From positions 15,449,739 to 15,513,738 of the forward strand of contig CM056584.1 in the NCBI GenBank assembly GCA_029721435.1: a stretch of 64,000 nt of DNA, in the 5' to 3' direction. The stretch's first letter is position 1; every line of letters starts with the position of its first letter. The stretch is from Gymnothorax reevesii. Lineage: Eukaryota; Chordata; Actinopteri; Anguilliformes; Muraenidae. Under the pieces are notes generated by a model. The model was not told where the DNA came from and did not search any database. It saw only the letters and a program-made list of their open reading frames with translations. Positions 21,247 through 33,421 of the stretch are shown one piece after another. A program made the translations under genes and the position numbers.

Positions 21247-22539
21247 CACAGTTTTCCAACTGAGGGATTCAGTCAATAAGCTGATCTCAGCAGACTTCAG
21301 ACAGTAGGTTAAATTAAAGATATGGGACTAAGTCCTATTCATTCCAGTGGCTCATCTTTTTTTCCCCTCAGAACACAAACTTCCACCTTTGTCTTTGCAT
21401 TGCAAATTGTGGTCACTTACTCGCTCGGACATTTAATGGGACACATGAGCATTGTGCTCAGTAGGTCTGTGCAGTGGCGGTCTGAGACAATAATTCAGGC
21501 CAGGAGTTTGGACTCAATCCCCGGCCACTGTCACCCTGTTCACATAAACTCCCACACCGCTAATCCTGTGGGCTAACCCTGTTTGTTGATGAAATGGGAA
21601 CCAGACGAGTCATACATTTGGCCACTATCTTCTTCTGGGAGGAAAGTTATCCAGATGATTACAAAATGCAAAAAAAAAAAAAAAAAGGACTGGACTGGAC
21701 TGGGAAATATCTGAGTAGTTACTGAATTTTCAATCTATTCTATGGCTATGGGTGAATTCTCAAAAACTCACACAGTTACAGAGATATACACAGTCAGCTC
21801 AAATGTTCAAATGTTTATATTTATTTTCAAGCATCCTAAACTCTTTCCAGGAGTTTTCTCTGGCTAATGCTCAGGGCTTAGCAGGCCTCGTAAGAGAGAC
21901 ACAAAAGCAACAGGCAGTGCTGGATGAGCCTCTTAAATAAACTCCCCACTGCTGCAAACAACAAGCAAACAACCCACTGATCAGAGAGCAGGATCGCCCT
22001 CAGGTGGTGAAGAACATGCACAGCAAGCAGCAGCCCCATAAAACCATGACAGTTCCATTCATTCCAGTAATACAACGCTAACTCTCGTCCCTAGTTATTA
22101 ACTGGCATCAGAATCAGGTTCATTAGATTGTTGTTATTTATAGAATATAAACTTTTGCTGTTTAAAACTCTTATCAATTATGGCACTCCACTGATTGATC
22201 CCTTGATTTTAAAGTATGTGCATTGATATCATGACTGTGAGAAATGATTAATACAAACTCACATAAGAAACTGTTTTTTGTTTCATTATAGAGAAAGACA
22301 GATTTCATATATAATGTTCATAGCATGTAATAGGGAGGGAACTGGACTTTTAACCCTGTGGTTGAAAAATTAGTGAAGTTTAGTCAAGTTTACTCTTTCT
22401 GAAAAAAAATCCTGTAAAGTGGTAGGTTTTTTTTTTAACATTGCAAGAAAAAAAAAAAAAAACAAACAAAACGTGAATTCTTGCAAATTCACTTTCAGAC
22501 ATTTCTGAAGCAGTTTGAATGCAGATGCGAAGCACAGTG

Positions 22540-22567
22540 GGTTTTTGTTGTGGTCTCAATCACTGTG
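22540..22567 (-). other. V8 recombination signal, 12-bp spacer
   Basis: Intact CACAGTG, 12 bases, ACAAAAACC, although the V it serves is a pseudogene. Confidence 0.93.
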
Positions 22568-23009
22568 ATACCTCCTCTTTAGCAGTACTGTCCCATGTAT
22601 AACAAAAATACACCGCTGAGTCTCCTAATTCCATATTTGTAATTATTAATCGGTAATCTGATGATGTCTGGTGAGTGGATGTAAAGCGGCTGGATAAAAA
22701 CCGGCTCCATATTTGGGAGAGCTGTGAGCCTGATTGTGAAACAGCACAAATTGAGGAGAACTGCCTGGAACTTGTTTATACCAGCGAGCAGCATCATTAG
22801 TCCCCAGGTTACAGTCCATAGTGGCTGTGTCTCCTTTACTGACTGTCAGAACAGGAGGCTTCTGTGTCACCACTGTTACTCCACTCACACCTGGGAAATA
22901 AGAAGATCAGGTAAGAAATATTTACATCACATGCAGGATTTTCATTAATGATGTATGAATGTCTCTTACATGAGAGCACAGAGATGAGAGAGTAGAGAGT
23001 CCCCAGCAC
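22568..23009 (-). pseudogene. IgL sigma V pseudogene V8 (duplicate of V7)
   Basis: This is nearly identical to V7, but near 22693 one base is missing (CTGGATAAAAACC against CTGGAGGAAAAACC on the plus strand), which shifts the frame in framework 3. The leader ATG has also become GTG (23007-23009). RSS, splice sites and the 55-bp promoter are still intact, so it could still rearrange, but it cannot encode a normal chain. Its exon is 323 nt against 324 for V7. Confidence 0.92.
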
Positions 23010-23099
23010 GTTGTCAATGTGAGGTGTGAACAGCCCTTACTGTCCAGCTGAGAGATGAGCAGGTTGGAGTGTGAGGAGAGGAGAGGCTGCAGGACCCAG

Positions 23100-23154
23100 A
23101 TATAAGGGGCCGGTCAGGGAGATGGAGGGGGAGGAGCTTCTGCACTCAGCCAAT
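23100..23154 (-). promoter_or_regulatory. V8 promoter (CCAAT and TATA)
   Basis: CCAAT at 23150-23154 and CTTATAT at 23100-23106, unchanged despite the dead coding region. Confidence 0.7.
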
Positions 23155-23469
23155 CATAACAGCGCAGACATTTACCAGTGGTCATGTGATTATAATGCTG
23201 ATATCACAGCCAAGAAAATATTCCAGGTCAGAAATAAACTTTGGTCCACTAATATAAAATCTAACATCAATTTTACACGTCAGATATTGTATAACACAAT
23301 ATATACTGTGTGTGAGGAGTCTTTGCACTTTACCAATCCAATCAGCTCACCATAATTTTGTCTATGATTTTTTTGATGAAAGCATTGATGTCACAAGGTA
23401 AAAATTGTGAAAGAATTATCCTCTAGTGAGTTAATGGCTCCTCAGATATATGGCTGCATTTGCAGTTTC

Positions 23470-26125
23470 ATCTAACATAACATAACAAAACATAACATAA
23501 CATAACATGAATGGCAAGAACAGGCCTTTCAGCCCAACTAAGCTCACCAGTTACTTTATACTATTGTGAATATATCCCTTCAGATACTGAATGACTCAAT
23601 GGTATCTAGCTTGAGGTCAAGCCTGCTCTTGAAAACCCCCAAGGTCTCTGCCTCAACAATATGGTCAGGCAAGCTATTCCACATTGAAATTACTCTTTGG
23701 GTGAAGAAATATTTCTGAATATCAGTGCTAAATTTACCTTTGGTCAACTTCCATTTGTGACCCCGAGTTCTACTCACAACACTTGGTCGAATCCTACATA
23801 ATTTACTTTGTTAATCCCTTTAACATATTTAAAGACCTCAATCAAATCACCCCTGAGTCTCTTTTTCCTAAGACTAAAGAGATTAAGGATCTTCAGCCTC
23901 TTCTCGTAGCTTTCATCTTTTATACCTGGAATGAGCTTGGTGGCTCTTCTCTGAACTCTCTCTAGAGCCTCTATATCCTTCTGAAAGTATGGTCCCCAGA
24001 ACTGTACACAATACTCCAGATGTGTTCTAACGAACGTGTTGTACAAAAGAAGATTCACCTCCTTAGAATTGTACTCAATACTTTTGGGAATGTATCCCAG
24101 CATCCAATTAGCTTTTTTAACTGCTACAGCACAATGGCTAGAACCTGTGAGGGTTTGGTCAACAATCACTCCCAGATCTTTCTCGTGTGCAGCACATTCC
24201 AGTTTTAAACCTCCCATGAAGTAATCCCGTCTATTGTTTTCATTACTTCCATGTACAACTTTGCATTTTGCTAGATTAAATTTCATTTGCCACATTTCTG
24301 CCCAATTCTGGATTTTATCCAAATCGTCCTGAATCACTTTAGTTGACCCTAAACTATTTGCCAAACCCCCCAATTTAGTATCATCTGCAAATTTAACCAA
24401 TCTGCTCTCAATATTCCTATCAAGGTCATTAATGTAGATGAGGAACAGCAGGGGTCCCAACACCGATCCCTGGGGGACGCCACTTCCCACCATGCCTAGC
24501 TCAGATGAGATATCACTGCCCATCACTCTTTGTGTTCTGTCCTGTAACCAGTTTTGAATTCACTTCAGAATACCTCCTGTAACTCCAATGGAGCTCATTT
24601 TAAAAATTAGTCTCTTATGCGGTACTGTATCGAATGCTTTCTGAAAATCCAAGTATATGATGTCATAAGCCCTGCTCTGGTCATAAGTCCTGGTGGCCTC
24701 TTCAAAAAATTCCAGAAGGTTTGTTAGGCATGACCTTCCCTTCCGAAAACCATGTTCACTATCCCTCAAGATACTGTTATGTTCAAGAAATAAGTCCAGC
24801 TCATATTTTATGATAGATTCCAATATTTTGCATGCAATGCAAGTTAAACTGACTGGCCTGTAGTTTCATGGCTCGGTACGGTCCCCTTTCTTATATATTG
24901 GTATCATATTGCCCTGTTTCCAATTATTTGGTATTTCTCCAGTTTCTAAAGACCGTCTTAAAGATGATCTCACCAACTTCCCTGTGCACTCTTGGATATC
25001 AGCCATTAGGACCTGCTGCCTTATCTGCCTTTAGTTTATGCAATTTGTCTAATACTTCGTTATCCCGAACCTCAATTTCCGCTAAATAATCTTGAGCATT
25101 TGACATGCCCTCTGCCTAAATAAAGACCCCCTTTGAGGTAAAATTCTCAACAAAGTAACTGTTTAAGGCATCCGCAATATGCTTGTTATCATATAGCAGC
25201 GATCCATTTTTATTCTTTATGCACTTAACCTGCTCTTTAACTTTCCTTTTTCTGCTACAGTACTGAAAGAAGCGCTTGGGGCTAGTTTTTGCCCCCTCTG
25301 CAATTTGTCTTTCATACAGTCTTCTAGCATTCCTCAGCTCTTTTTTGACCACAGCCCGCATTTTACAGTATTCAGTCTTAGTGTTCTCGTTGTTATCCTT
25401 TATGTACATCTTATAAAGATTCCTCTTTTCCCTCAAAATCCTACGAATACTTCTGGTCATCCACTGAGGATTCTGCTTTTTTAGCCTACTTTTGGATACC
25501 TTCTGAATGAATCTGCATTGTGAGTCAAGTAAAACCCCCTTAAATCTTTCCCACATCTCATTTACGGACTCACAGTCCAGGAGTGTCTCCCAATTTATTT
25601 CAACTAGATATGAGCGCATCCTGTCAAAGTTTGCTCGCCGAAAATTGAAAATTTTTGTTTTAGAATACACCTTTTAAACTTCCCATGAAACATCAAAATT
25701 AACAGCAGAGTGATCACTTGTCCCAAGTGGCTCCAGTACCTCAACATTGCTAATTCTGTCGGGGTCATTACAGAGCACTAAGTCTAAAATTGCCTTCTCT
25801 CTGGTAGGTTTATTAACATACTGCACCAAGAAATTATCATTTATAACATCTAACCCCTACCCTGTCCTTTCATCAATCCCCAATTGATACCAGGATAATT
25901 TAAGTCTCCCATAATAATAGTCCTACCACCTCTACAAGCTTGCGTAATCCTCCTAAAAAGCATTTCATTGATTGTACTGTCCAAAGCTGGTGGTCGATAG
26001 CATACTCCTATGTTTAAACCTGCCTCGTGTTTGCCAATGACCCTGACCCAGATATCTTCACAGGAAAATGAATGTTCAATTTCGAGAATCTCTGCACTCT
26101 GACCCTCCTGTTTTACAGAAGCATT
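23470..26125 (-). mobile_element. 5'-truncated CR1-like LINE with pentamer tail
   Basis: It reads on the minus strand. The 5' part (25116-25670) encodes the linker after the endonuclease (NPQWMTRSIRRILREKRNLY). Next is RT at 24560-24823 (HGFRKGRSCLTNLLEF, DFQKAFDTVPHKRL) and 23774-24526 (GVPQGSVLGPLLFLIYINDL, VKFADDTKLGG), then a C-terminal part (WNSLPDHIVEA, 23580-23777). Stops and frameshifts separate these, so it is inactive. The 3' end is a run of ATGTT pentamers (about 23475-23510). It sits within the V-flank block whose other copies at 7.4 and 53.2 kb lack it, so it inserted after the block was duplicated. Confidence 0.88.
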
Positions 26126-26129
26126 TCAG

Positions 26130-26540
26130 TGACTGATGTTAATGAGACCCTCCCATTCATAATGGTGCACAGAATCAGTAAGACCAGCCAGGAGTGGCTC
26201 CAATAATCCCACATTCACACTCAAGGAGAAAATCACCAACACACCAGCACATAAAGACACAGTCAGATGATTTATACAGGATTTATGAGTGTAGAATCCA
26301 CATTCCCCCAGTAACTATAAAGCCCTGTATACGGTGGACACAGCTTCCTGTATCTTTGCTTCTACTTCCTGTAACTCTGCTCCCTCAGCTCAATCACAAC
26401 TGAAACCAAAACAGTGACAGAGAGATACTGAGCTACACCTGTGACTCCACCCAAACCCCACAAAACCCCACCCTCATAATGTTGCTGTGACACAGTCACA
26501 GTTTGATCAGTAACACAAATGTGAAAACCAGGGCCCCTGA
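26130..26540. repeat. duplicated V-flank block, copy 2
   Basis: Resumes the homology to 7440-7790 and 53160-53600 directly after the LINE insertion (CTGTTTTACAGAAG, CACACTCAAGGAGAAAATC). Confidence 0.6.
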
Positions 26541-26675
26541 CCACACCTAAGAATCTATTACTAGACATTTTTGTTTCTCTTTTGATGTTAATTGATGTGA
26601 AATGCTGCAAAGCTACGGATATGTAGCAAGAATACAATCCAAAAAGCAAGCGGTCCTGATTACTATACTGAGTAC

Positions 26676-28161
26676 AAATGAAAACGCACCACTTGAAAAA
26701 AGTCAATATTTAAGTTCAAATGAACTTCAATATAATTTTTATACAACAACAACACTACAGTGACATCACCCGACATGCCAGGTGCAAGAAATGCGAGAAT
26801 TTCAAGTTAACTGTAACGCTAAGAAATTTTTTGCAAAAACGCAACATCTTGCACGCACACCACGGGAAAAATGAATTTCACTCTGAATTTGTGCACACAT
26901 TGCCTTTAAAAGCATGTGAATCCGAATAAAATTTCACTTCTTCACTGACACTTGTGAAACGTCGACAATATGCCGCGACTTACAGCCCCTGAACGGGAAC
27001 GTGCCATAGGCATGCTTCAAATTGGCGCCAGCACCAGGGGAATTGCCAGACGACTACACTGCGCACACACAACGATCGCAAGACTCCATCAAATTTCTGC
27101 AAACGGGGAGCACTCGGGACCGTCCTCAACCGGGTCAACAACGTGTGACAACGGCACGTCAGGACCATCAGATCGTACGGGATCATGTCCGAGACCGAAC
27201 ACTACCAGCGACAAAAACGGCTGCTCAAGTCCAAGGACGACGTGGATTCATTCACCCCAACACCGTACGGAACCGTCTGCGAGCTGCAGGCCTGCGTGCA
27301 CAACGTCCTTATTTCGGCCCCATATTTACGGATCGTCACCGAAACCAGCGTCTACATTGGGCAAACAAGCACCAGAATTGGCTACTACGACAATGGCACA
27401 GTGTCATCTTTTCTGACAAGTCACGATTTCACTTAAGGAACGCAGATGGCCGAATACGTGTTTGGCGGAGACGTGGTGAACGTTATAACGCCGATTGTGT
27501 CATTCAAACGGACCGTTGGGGTGGTGGCAGCGTTATGGTGTGGGGTGGAATAAGCTACCTTCACAGAACCCCTCTCCATATCTGCAGAGGAAGGGTGAAC
27601 GGCGTCTACTACCGGGACCAGGTGCTGCAGAACCATGTAGTGCCATTCTTCGACCAACACCACGATGTCCACACGTTCCAACAGGACAACGCTAGGGCAC
27701 ACACTGCAAGGGTGTCCATGCAGTACCTTGCACAGCAGAACATCCCTGTGCTTCAGTGGCCAGCTATGTCACCTGACCTCTCCCCTATCGAGCACTTATG
27801 GGATGAAATTGGACGATGTCTTTCGCGTCGACACTAGATGGACAACATCCGAGAACTTGAGGTAGCCCTTGTTCAGGAGTGGAATGCTATCCCTCAGAAC
27901 ACTATCCAGAGACTGATCAACTCCATGCGACGACGATGCACCGCATGTGTCAATGCAAATGGCGGTCACACCCGTTATTGACTTTCCTGTTTGACCCCTA
28001 CACCAGTTAAACCTCTCTCGCGCATTAACATTATCGTGAATGAAATTGAATGATTTTGACATGTCTTCTTAAATCATTCATTATCTCAAATGCATCATAC
28101 GTATATACTTCACATATCAATCCGTGGAGCTATTCCAGATTTTTTGAGTGGTGCGTTTTCA
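26676..28161 (+). mobile_element. Tc1/mariner element with a broken DD34E transposase
   Basis: Terminal inverted repeats TGAAAACGCACCACT (left, about 26677) and its complement AGTGGTGCGTTTTCA (right, near 28161) bound it. The transposase starts at 26970 (MPRLTAPERERAIGML, a helix-turn-helix region). It shifts frame near 27110, then continues through VIFSDKSRF, FQQDNARAHTA and SPDLSPIEHLWDEI. The second Asp and the Glu are 34 residues apart (DD34E). A TAG interrupts at 27835, after which MDNIRELEVAL continues to about 27980. One frameshift plus one stop make it inactive but fairly young. Confidence 0.88.
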
Positions 28162-28163
28162 AG

Positions 28164-29254
28164 TTGGCACGTTATGTAAATTGAAGATAAAAACAGAATA
28201 CAATGATTTGCAAATCCTTTTCAAATTATGTTGCTCCAAAACCTGTATGTACCTTTCAGCATTAATGGTGCCTTCACATATGTGTAAGTTGCCCATGCCT
28301 TGGGCACTAATACACCCCCATACCATCACAGATCCTGGCTTTTGAACTTTGCGCCTATAACAGTCTGGATGGTGCTTTTCCTCTTTCGTCCAGAGGACAC
28401 AACGTCCACAGTTTCCAAAAACAATTTGAAATGTGGACTCGTCAGACCACAGAACACTTTTCCACTTTGCATCAGTCCATCTTAGATGAGCTTGGGCCCA
28501 GCGAAGCCGGCGGCGTTTCTGGGTGCTGTTGATAAATGGCTTTCGCTTTGCATTGTAGAGTTTTAACTTGCACTTGCAGATGTACCGACGAACTGTAGTT
28601 GCTGACAGTGGTTTTCTGAAGTGTTCCTGAGCCCATGTGATGATGTCCTTTTCACACTGATGTCGGTTTTTGATGCAGTACCGCCTGAGGGATCGAAGGT
28701 CACAGGCATTCAATGTTGGTTTTCGGCCTTGTCGCTTACGTGCAGTGATTTCTCCAGATTCTCTGATGCTTTTGACGATATTACGTACCGTAGATGATGA
28801 AATCCCTAAATTTCTTGCAATAGCTAGTTGAGGAATGTTGTTTTTAAACTGTTCAACAATCAGCTCATGCATTTGTTCACTAAGTGGTGACCCTCGCCCC
28901 ATCCTTCTTTGTGAATGACTGAGCGCTTCAGGGAAGCTGCTTTTATACCCAATCATGGTACCAACCTGTTCCCAATTAGCCCGTTCACCTGTGGGATGTT
29001 CCAAATAAGTGTTTGATGAGCATTCCTCAACTCTCTCAGTCTTTTTTGCCACTTGTGCCAGCTTTTTTTAAAACATGTTGCAGGCATCAAATTCCAAATG
29101 AGCGAGTATTTGCCAAAAATTACAAAGTTTACCTGTTCGAACATTAAGTAACCTGTCTTTGCAGTGTGTTCAATTGAATATAGGTTTAAAAGGATTTGCA
29201 AATCATTGTAGTCTGTTTTTATTTACGATTTACACAACGTGCCAACTTCACTGG
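28164..29254 (-). mobile_element. Tc1-like element with internal deletion
   Basis: Terminal repeats AGTTGGCACGTT and AACGTGCCAACT flank a minus-strand frame (28159-29052). The transposase has an N-terminal HTH (MGRGSPLSEQMHELIVEQFK), a second DNA-binding helix, and the first catalytic Asp in VLWSDESTFQ, then GSVMVWGCIS. It stops at RYIQVLEQH, where a deletion joins the frame to the terminal repeat, so the second Asp and the Glu are missing. It cannot transpose itself but could be mobilised. It abuts the preceding element tail to tail. Confidence 0.85.
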
Positions 29255-29339
29255 TTTTGGGTTTTGTACTTGAACAGGCACCACTTTCATTTTATTTTGC
29301 TTTAGTGATATCAGTGTGATAATGTTGTTTTCACATGTG

Positions 29340-29785
29340 AGATACATTGTGTGTTGTGTTCTGGCCTTTGGCCAGGACAGCATTTATGGTTTTAACAGTT
29401 TCATGTTTCAAGATTTCATAGTTCATAGTTTCATGTTCCATAGTCATGTTCATGTCATAGTTTTAACAGTTTCTTGTTTCAGGATTTTACATTTCAAGTT
29501 TCATTCCATGTCCATGTTTTTACTTTTCCATGTTTTTGTTCATGCCAGGTCTGCCATGCCACTCCACCGCTTGTCTGCGTTCCGCCCCGTGCCTTCGTTG
29601 TTGCACATTTCTGAGCTCTGGTTGGCTTTGGTATTTCCCCTTCCTTCTGTGCTGTGCTGATTCGGGGCTGTCTAAGCTTAATTGGCAATTAACTGTTTTT
29701 AAGTTACTAACATTTACTAACGCTCACTGGGTGGTGTAATTCTTAGATAGGCACATTACTAATACTACTAATTTAGACAGGGAGT
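29340..29785. other. intergenic, repeat-rich, nothing coding
   Basis: It contains repeats of CATAGTTTCATGTT type near 29400-29530. Frames in it lack family features. Confidence 0.35.
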
Positions 29786-29789
29786 TTAT

Positions 29790-30350
29790 TGTCATGATTC
29801 CTGCTTTGCTATTTCAAGTCTTGCTGTGCTTTTCTGTTCTGAATATTCATGCTTGCTTCCAAACTGCATACTTAATTGGCACTTAAGCTGAGCACGCTCA
29901 TTCTCTTAATGAGCAGGTCATGTCATCCAATCTTGTCCATGTCTTGATCTTGCCCTGCCTCTTGTTTCTGCTTCTCCAGGTGTTGCCCCTCATGTGTCCT
30001 TGATTACTAAGCCTTTATCTGGATGCGGTGGAAGTTGGCTGGCAGACAGTGTCCCAAGTTCTTGTTGTCAAGTTCCCTTGCATTTCTAGTTTCAAGTCTT
30101 GTTCTAGCCTCTTGCCTTGTGTATATATAGTCTTGTTATTTATTTTTCTTGATCTTCTTGCCTGGAGTTTCCAGTGCCTTTTGTTTTTTGTCATTTGCAT
30201 TCTTTATTTATAGCTCTGTGTAGCGTACTTTAGTTTGTCCTTTTGCAACCCTTTGGGCCAAATTTTTCGTTGGCCCTCGTGCCTGTTTTGTTTTGTTTTT
30301 CAATAAATCCTCATTGCCCTTCACCTCGCTTCTGGTGTCTACCTGATCCC
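29790..30350 (+). mobile_element. LTR-like sequence, unidentified family
   Basis: It begins TGTCATGATTCCTGC, has a TATATATAG box near 30122 and AATAAA at 30302-30307, then a T-rich/GT-rich end. This resembles a plus-strand solo LTR. The right border and target duplication are not clear. Confidence 0.45.
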
Positions 30351-31180
30351 ATATCATTGTGAGAATGCTTGCTTGGGCCTGTTCTTTCTCAATCATGAAA
30401 TCTCTGATATAAATGAAATTATCTAATGATTTCTGTCTGGAAATGGAGTTTCTGCAGTTATGTACAGTCTGATTTATCTCTCTCTTCAGGTCTATAAGCT
30501 GACGGTGGGTTTCCTTCTGAGAATTAAAAGGAAATAAAATCACTCCCTCATTTGCATGGAGTTATAAAGTATGTAAATCCTGCAGGTGCTTCTCGGTTTC
30601 AGTAGCAAAGCCTCTCTATCGCCCTCTGCTGGATCATCATGGCTGGACGCACAGCTCTTGATCATGCAAGCACAGCCAATGTGCAACGTTATACAAACAT
30701 TTTCATGACTCTATGGCCAAGTGAATGTTGCAAGATTATGTTGAAATGTTGAAGTGTGTCAGGTGTGTGCTGGTGCGGAGGACTCTGTACCTCATGTCGG
30801 AAGCCCAAACGTGTGTGCACTCCTCTGTTCCCCAGAGGTCTGTGATATGGGTTTTTTTTTTAATGCATTGCTATTCATGAATTGTCCAATCAGTGTTTTT
30901 AGTTTGATTGTGAAAACAAATTATCTGCAAAACCCTGTTTAATTCCTGAATTTGAACTGTGTGCTGTGGGGTCACATTTTAGGAGCGTCTGCCATCATTT
31001 TCTAGGAGAGTCACAGAACTGCTGGTTTTTGTTTTCACCCTAAAATCAGCAAATGACTCAGACCCAGTGGAAACTAGCAGTGTGGCGTTACTTAGCTGTG
31101 TTTCTGTTTAGAACAGCAACAGTGAAGACCAGCAGAGTCTGAGGCTCTCCATCACCAGTGTTGTATAATCATGGTTTTAA
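30350..31180. repeat. paralogous block A, copy 1 (octamer plus TATA)
   Basis: This is homologous over about 800 bp to 54040-55165. On the plus strand it contains ATTTGCAT (about 30550) followed by TATAAA and the shared GTATGTAAATCCTGCAGGTGC. At 31100-31165 the plus strand could read as a V framework 3 (EDQQSLRLSITSV), while the minus strand could read as a leader (MESLRLCW). Neither is part of an open gene. It may be an Ig promoter/V relic of another light-chain class. Confidence 0.5.
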
Positions 31181-31342
31181 CACTGATAAATCAAACAATC
31201 TTCACTATTTGATAATGTCTACAATCCATTTTTCAGAGAGAAAAATAAAATTGGTAAACTTTGTCATGCAGACAAATGCACAGACTAGATACTTTTGTTA
31301 CTGCATAAGAATATAAGGAACAATACAGCTCTTGCAATCATA

Positions 31343-31348
31343 TTTATT
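31343..31348 (-). terminator. polyadenylation signal for the C exon
   Basis: AATAAA on the minus strand about 220 bases after the C stop codon. Another AATAAA overlaps the stop itself at 31567-31572. Confidence 0.6.
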
Positions 31349-31567
31349 GAACCTCTATTCATTACACAAACACAAAAATAACAAAAGAACACTTTTCTAA
31401 ATTAGGATAATCAAATGATAAACTTTGAAATCTATTCCTGAAATGTACTTCAGGGAACCAGTTGTGAGAATTCAATGTATGTTTAATGCATTACATAACT
31501 GGAACAGATGTGGAAGAAAGTTGTTTAAAAATAGATTTTTAGCAGTCACAGTATCAACAGCTGCACT

Positions 31568-31887
31568 TTATTCACTGCAGTCAGACTGTTTGATACTTTT
31601 CTCTGTGGCTTTAGACCCGAGAGACACTTTACAGGTATAAACAGGGTTACTGATCCATTCAGAGGGTTTGATGGTTAAGAAGCTGCTCAAACCGAAGGTT
31701 TTATCAGGTTTCTGATGGGCGGTGCTGGTAATAATCCCATCAGTAACTGGACTCCCACCAGATGTCCAGCTGACATCAGCAAACCCAACAGACATCTGCA
31801 CCAGACACACCAGTGTGGCCTTTTCTGTCTGCAGCTCCTCACTGGATGGAGGCAGGAGAGAGAGGGCAGGTGCAGGGAGAGATGGGT
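31568..31887 (-). CDS. IgL sigma constant region exon (Cσ)
   Basis: This is the single C exon of a light chain. It follows acceptor TTGTCCAG and opens with two bases that complete an Asp codon split with J. It encodes about 105 residues: PSLPAPALSLLPPSSEEL, the first disulfide Cys in TLVCLVQ, the Trp in VSWTSGGSPV, FGLSSFLTI, the second Cys in YTCKVSLG, and a C-terminal QSDCSE whose Cys is the expected inter-chain bond to heavy chain. The stop is at 31568-31570. Length and landmarks fit a C1-type immunoglobulin domain. The SSEEL start looks lambda-like, but the RSS pattern and the V/J sequences point to fish sigma (L2). Secreted, or on the B-cell surface, as part of immunoglobulin. Confidence 0.93.
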
Positions 31888-33421
31888 CTGGACAACAGAA
31901 CATTTTAGGTATTAGGCTTGTTAAATGGATGTTTGTGTACCAAAGGCTACAAGCACACTATGTAAAACCATAAGTGCTAAAAGCAAAACAAAACAAAAAA
32001 CAAAACAATGGACAGTATTTTTTTATTTTTCATTTTGGCATAATTATTTACAAGCAATATAAATCCTAATCAATCAAATAAAAAAAGCAAAGTTTTTCAT
32101 TTTGTTCATAATTGTGGTTGACCATTATACTGTCTTTAGTTGATTCAATGGACAATTTATAACATTTCAGTCTGTTTAATATCAAAGAAGTGGTTCTCAA
32201 ACCTGGTCCTCGGTTTGTGTGCTGGTTTTTGTTCCAATTGCAAGTGCAAATGTTGAATTTTAACAAGTTTTCAGTTGCTTGAATTTATGAGCATTTCATG
32301 TCTTGGGCCATTATTTACCCTCTTAAGCTGTAATTTCATGGAAATATCAATTTATGTCATGAGCAATAATAGTTCAACATCCATGTTTAAATATATTGGA
32401 AACATTATCAAAAAACGGGGTGAAAATATAACTTGTCAAATTAATCAGTCGGCTCATACATGACAAAATAATGCAGCCAGGGTTACAAAGACAATTAATG
32501 TCTATTACAAGAAAATAATAAGTCAAACCAGTTTTGTCTCAAATTCATTTGATTAAGCTCAGGGAAGCTATCTAATTTAGAGCCAAATGATGCTCAAAGA
32601 GCCAGATTTGACAGGTTGGAAATTTTCATGACCTGTAATTAATTGAAATGGTGAATAATAAACATTATATGTTCAAGTATGTTATTCGTCATGGTCAGCA
32701 GACACTGTAAACGCCGATAGTGTAGTGAGCTCAAACGTTTCGTGGAGACTGATCATCTCAAAAAATTGTCAGTCAACTTAATTGCATTGTGTAAAACTTA
32801 AAGAAAATAAGAAATAAATTTAATTTTCATGTTTGTAAGAGCTGCGGACAGAAGATCATTAAGTTGGCATCCACAATTTTTTTGAGATAATCGGTTTCCA
32901 CAAAACATTTGAGTTCATTACACTTGTCAGGGTTTACAGTGCATGTATTTCCCTAAAGATGTGACTTAATGGGGTAAATAACCACTAATACATGAAGTAC
33001 ACCTAATTGAGACAAATTTAAAGCTTGAAAAGAATACTAAAATTGAAGTTTGGGGCAAAAATAATTACACACAGGGTGGCCCTGTGAGAACCACCGTATT
33101 AAAGCCGCGCAGCAAATTTCATTTTACAAAAAACAGTGAGTTAAAAAGTATATGTCCTGATTCCATGACAACCACAGAGAATGGCAAATAATATTCAAAG
33201 AACATAAAAATGTTTAAAATTTGAATATTAGAAAAAATACTGAACACCAGGGAAATATTTATGCCTCAGTCATGAAGCCTTTACCTTGAATATAAACAGT
33301 GACCAGTTACATAAAAGCAGCACATTGCTAAATTTTTGGCAGGATGAAAAAACTAAAATGAACATTGGCACAGAAATCTGCATATCGCATGTAGTTTACA
33401 AAGAAATGAAAAGAGACTTAC
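31888..33421 (-). other. J-C intron
   Basis: This is 1534 bp between the J donor (GTAAGT) and the C acceptor. It is AT-rich and I see no second J, no ORF of note and no obvious enhancer motif. Confidence 0.8.

Larger units (their letters stand above)
19176..22890. repeat. tandem duplication of a roughly 1.9-kb V unit
   Basis: The block from the V6 promoter through V7 (about 19180-20982) is repeated nearly base for base at about 21062-22890 (V7 promoter through V8). Shared stretches include CACTTACTCGCTCGGACATT, poly-A tracts, GGTCTGTGCAGTGGCGGTCT and AATAGGGAGGGAACTGGAC. The offset is about 1.9 kb. Intergenic parts hold no gene. Confidence 0.9.

Noticed and set aside
27185..27436. Extra frames within the DD34E transposase region
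   Set aside because: Overlap shadows of the broken transposase.
31568..31903. Reading the C exon as Ig lambda or TCR gamma
   Set aside because: The V 12-RSS/J 23-RSS pattern and the J and V framework type do not fit lambda or TCR gamma. The C-terminal Cys fits a light chain.
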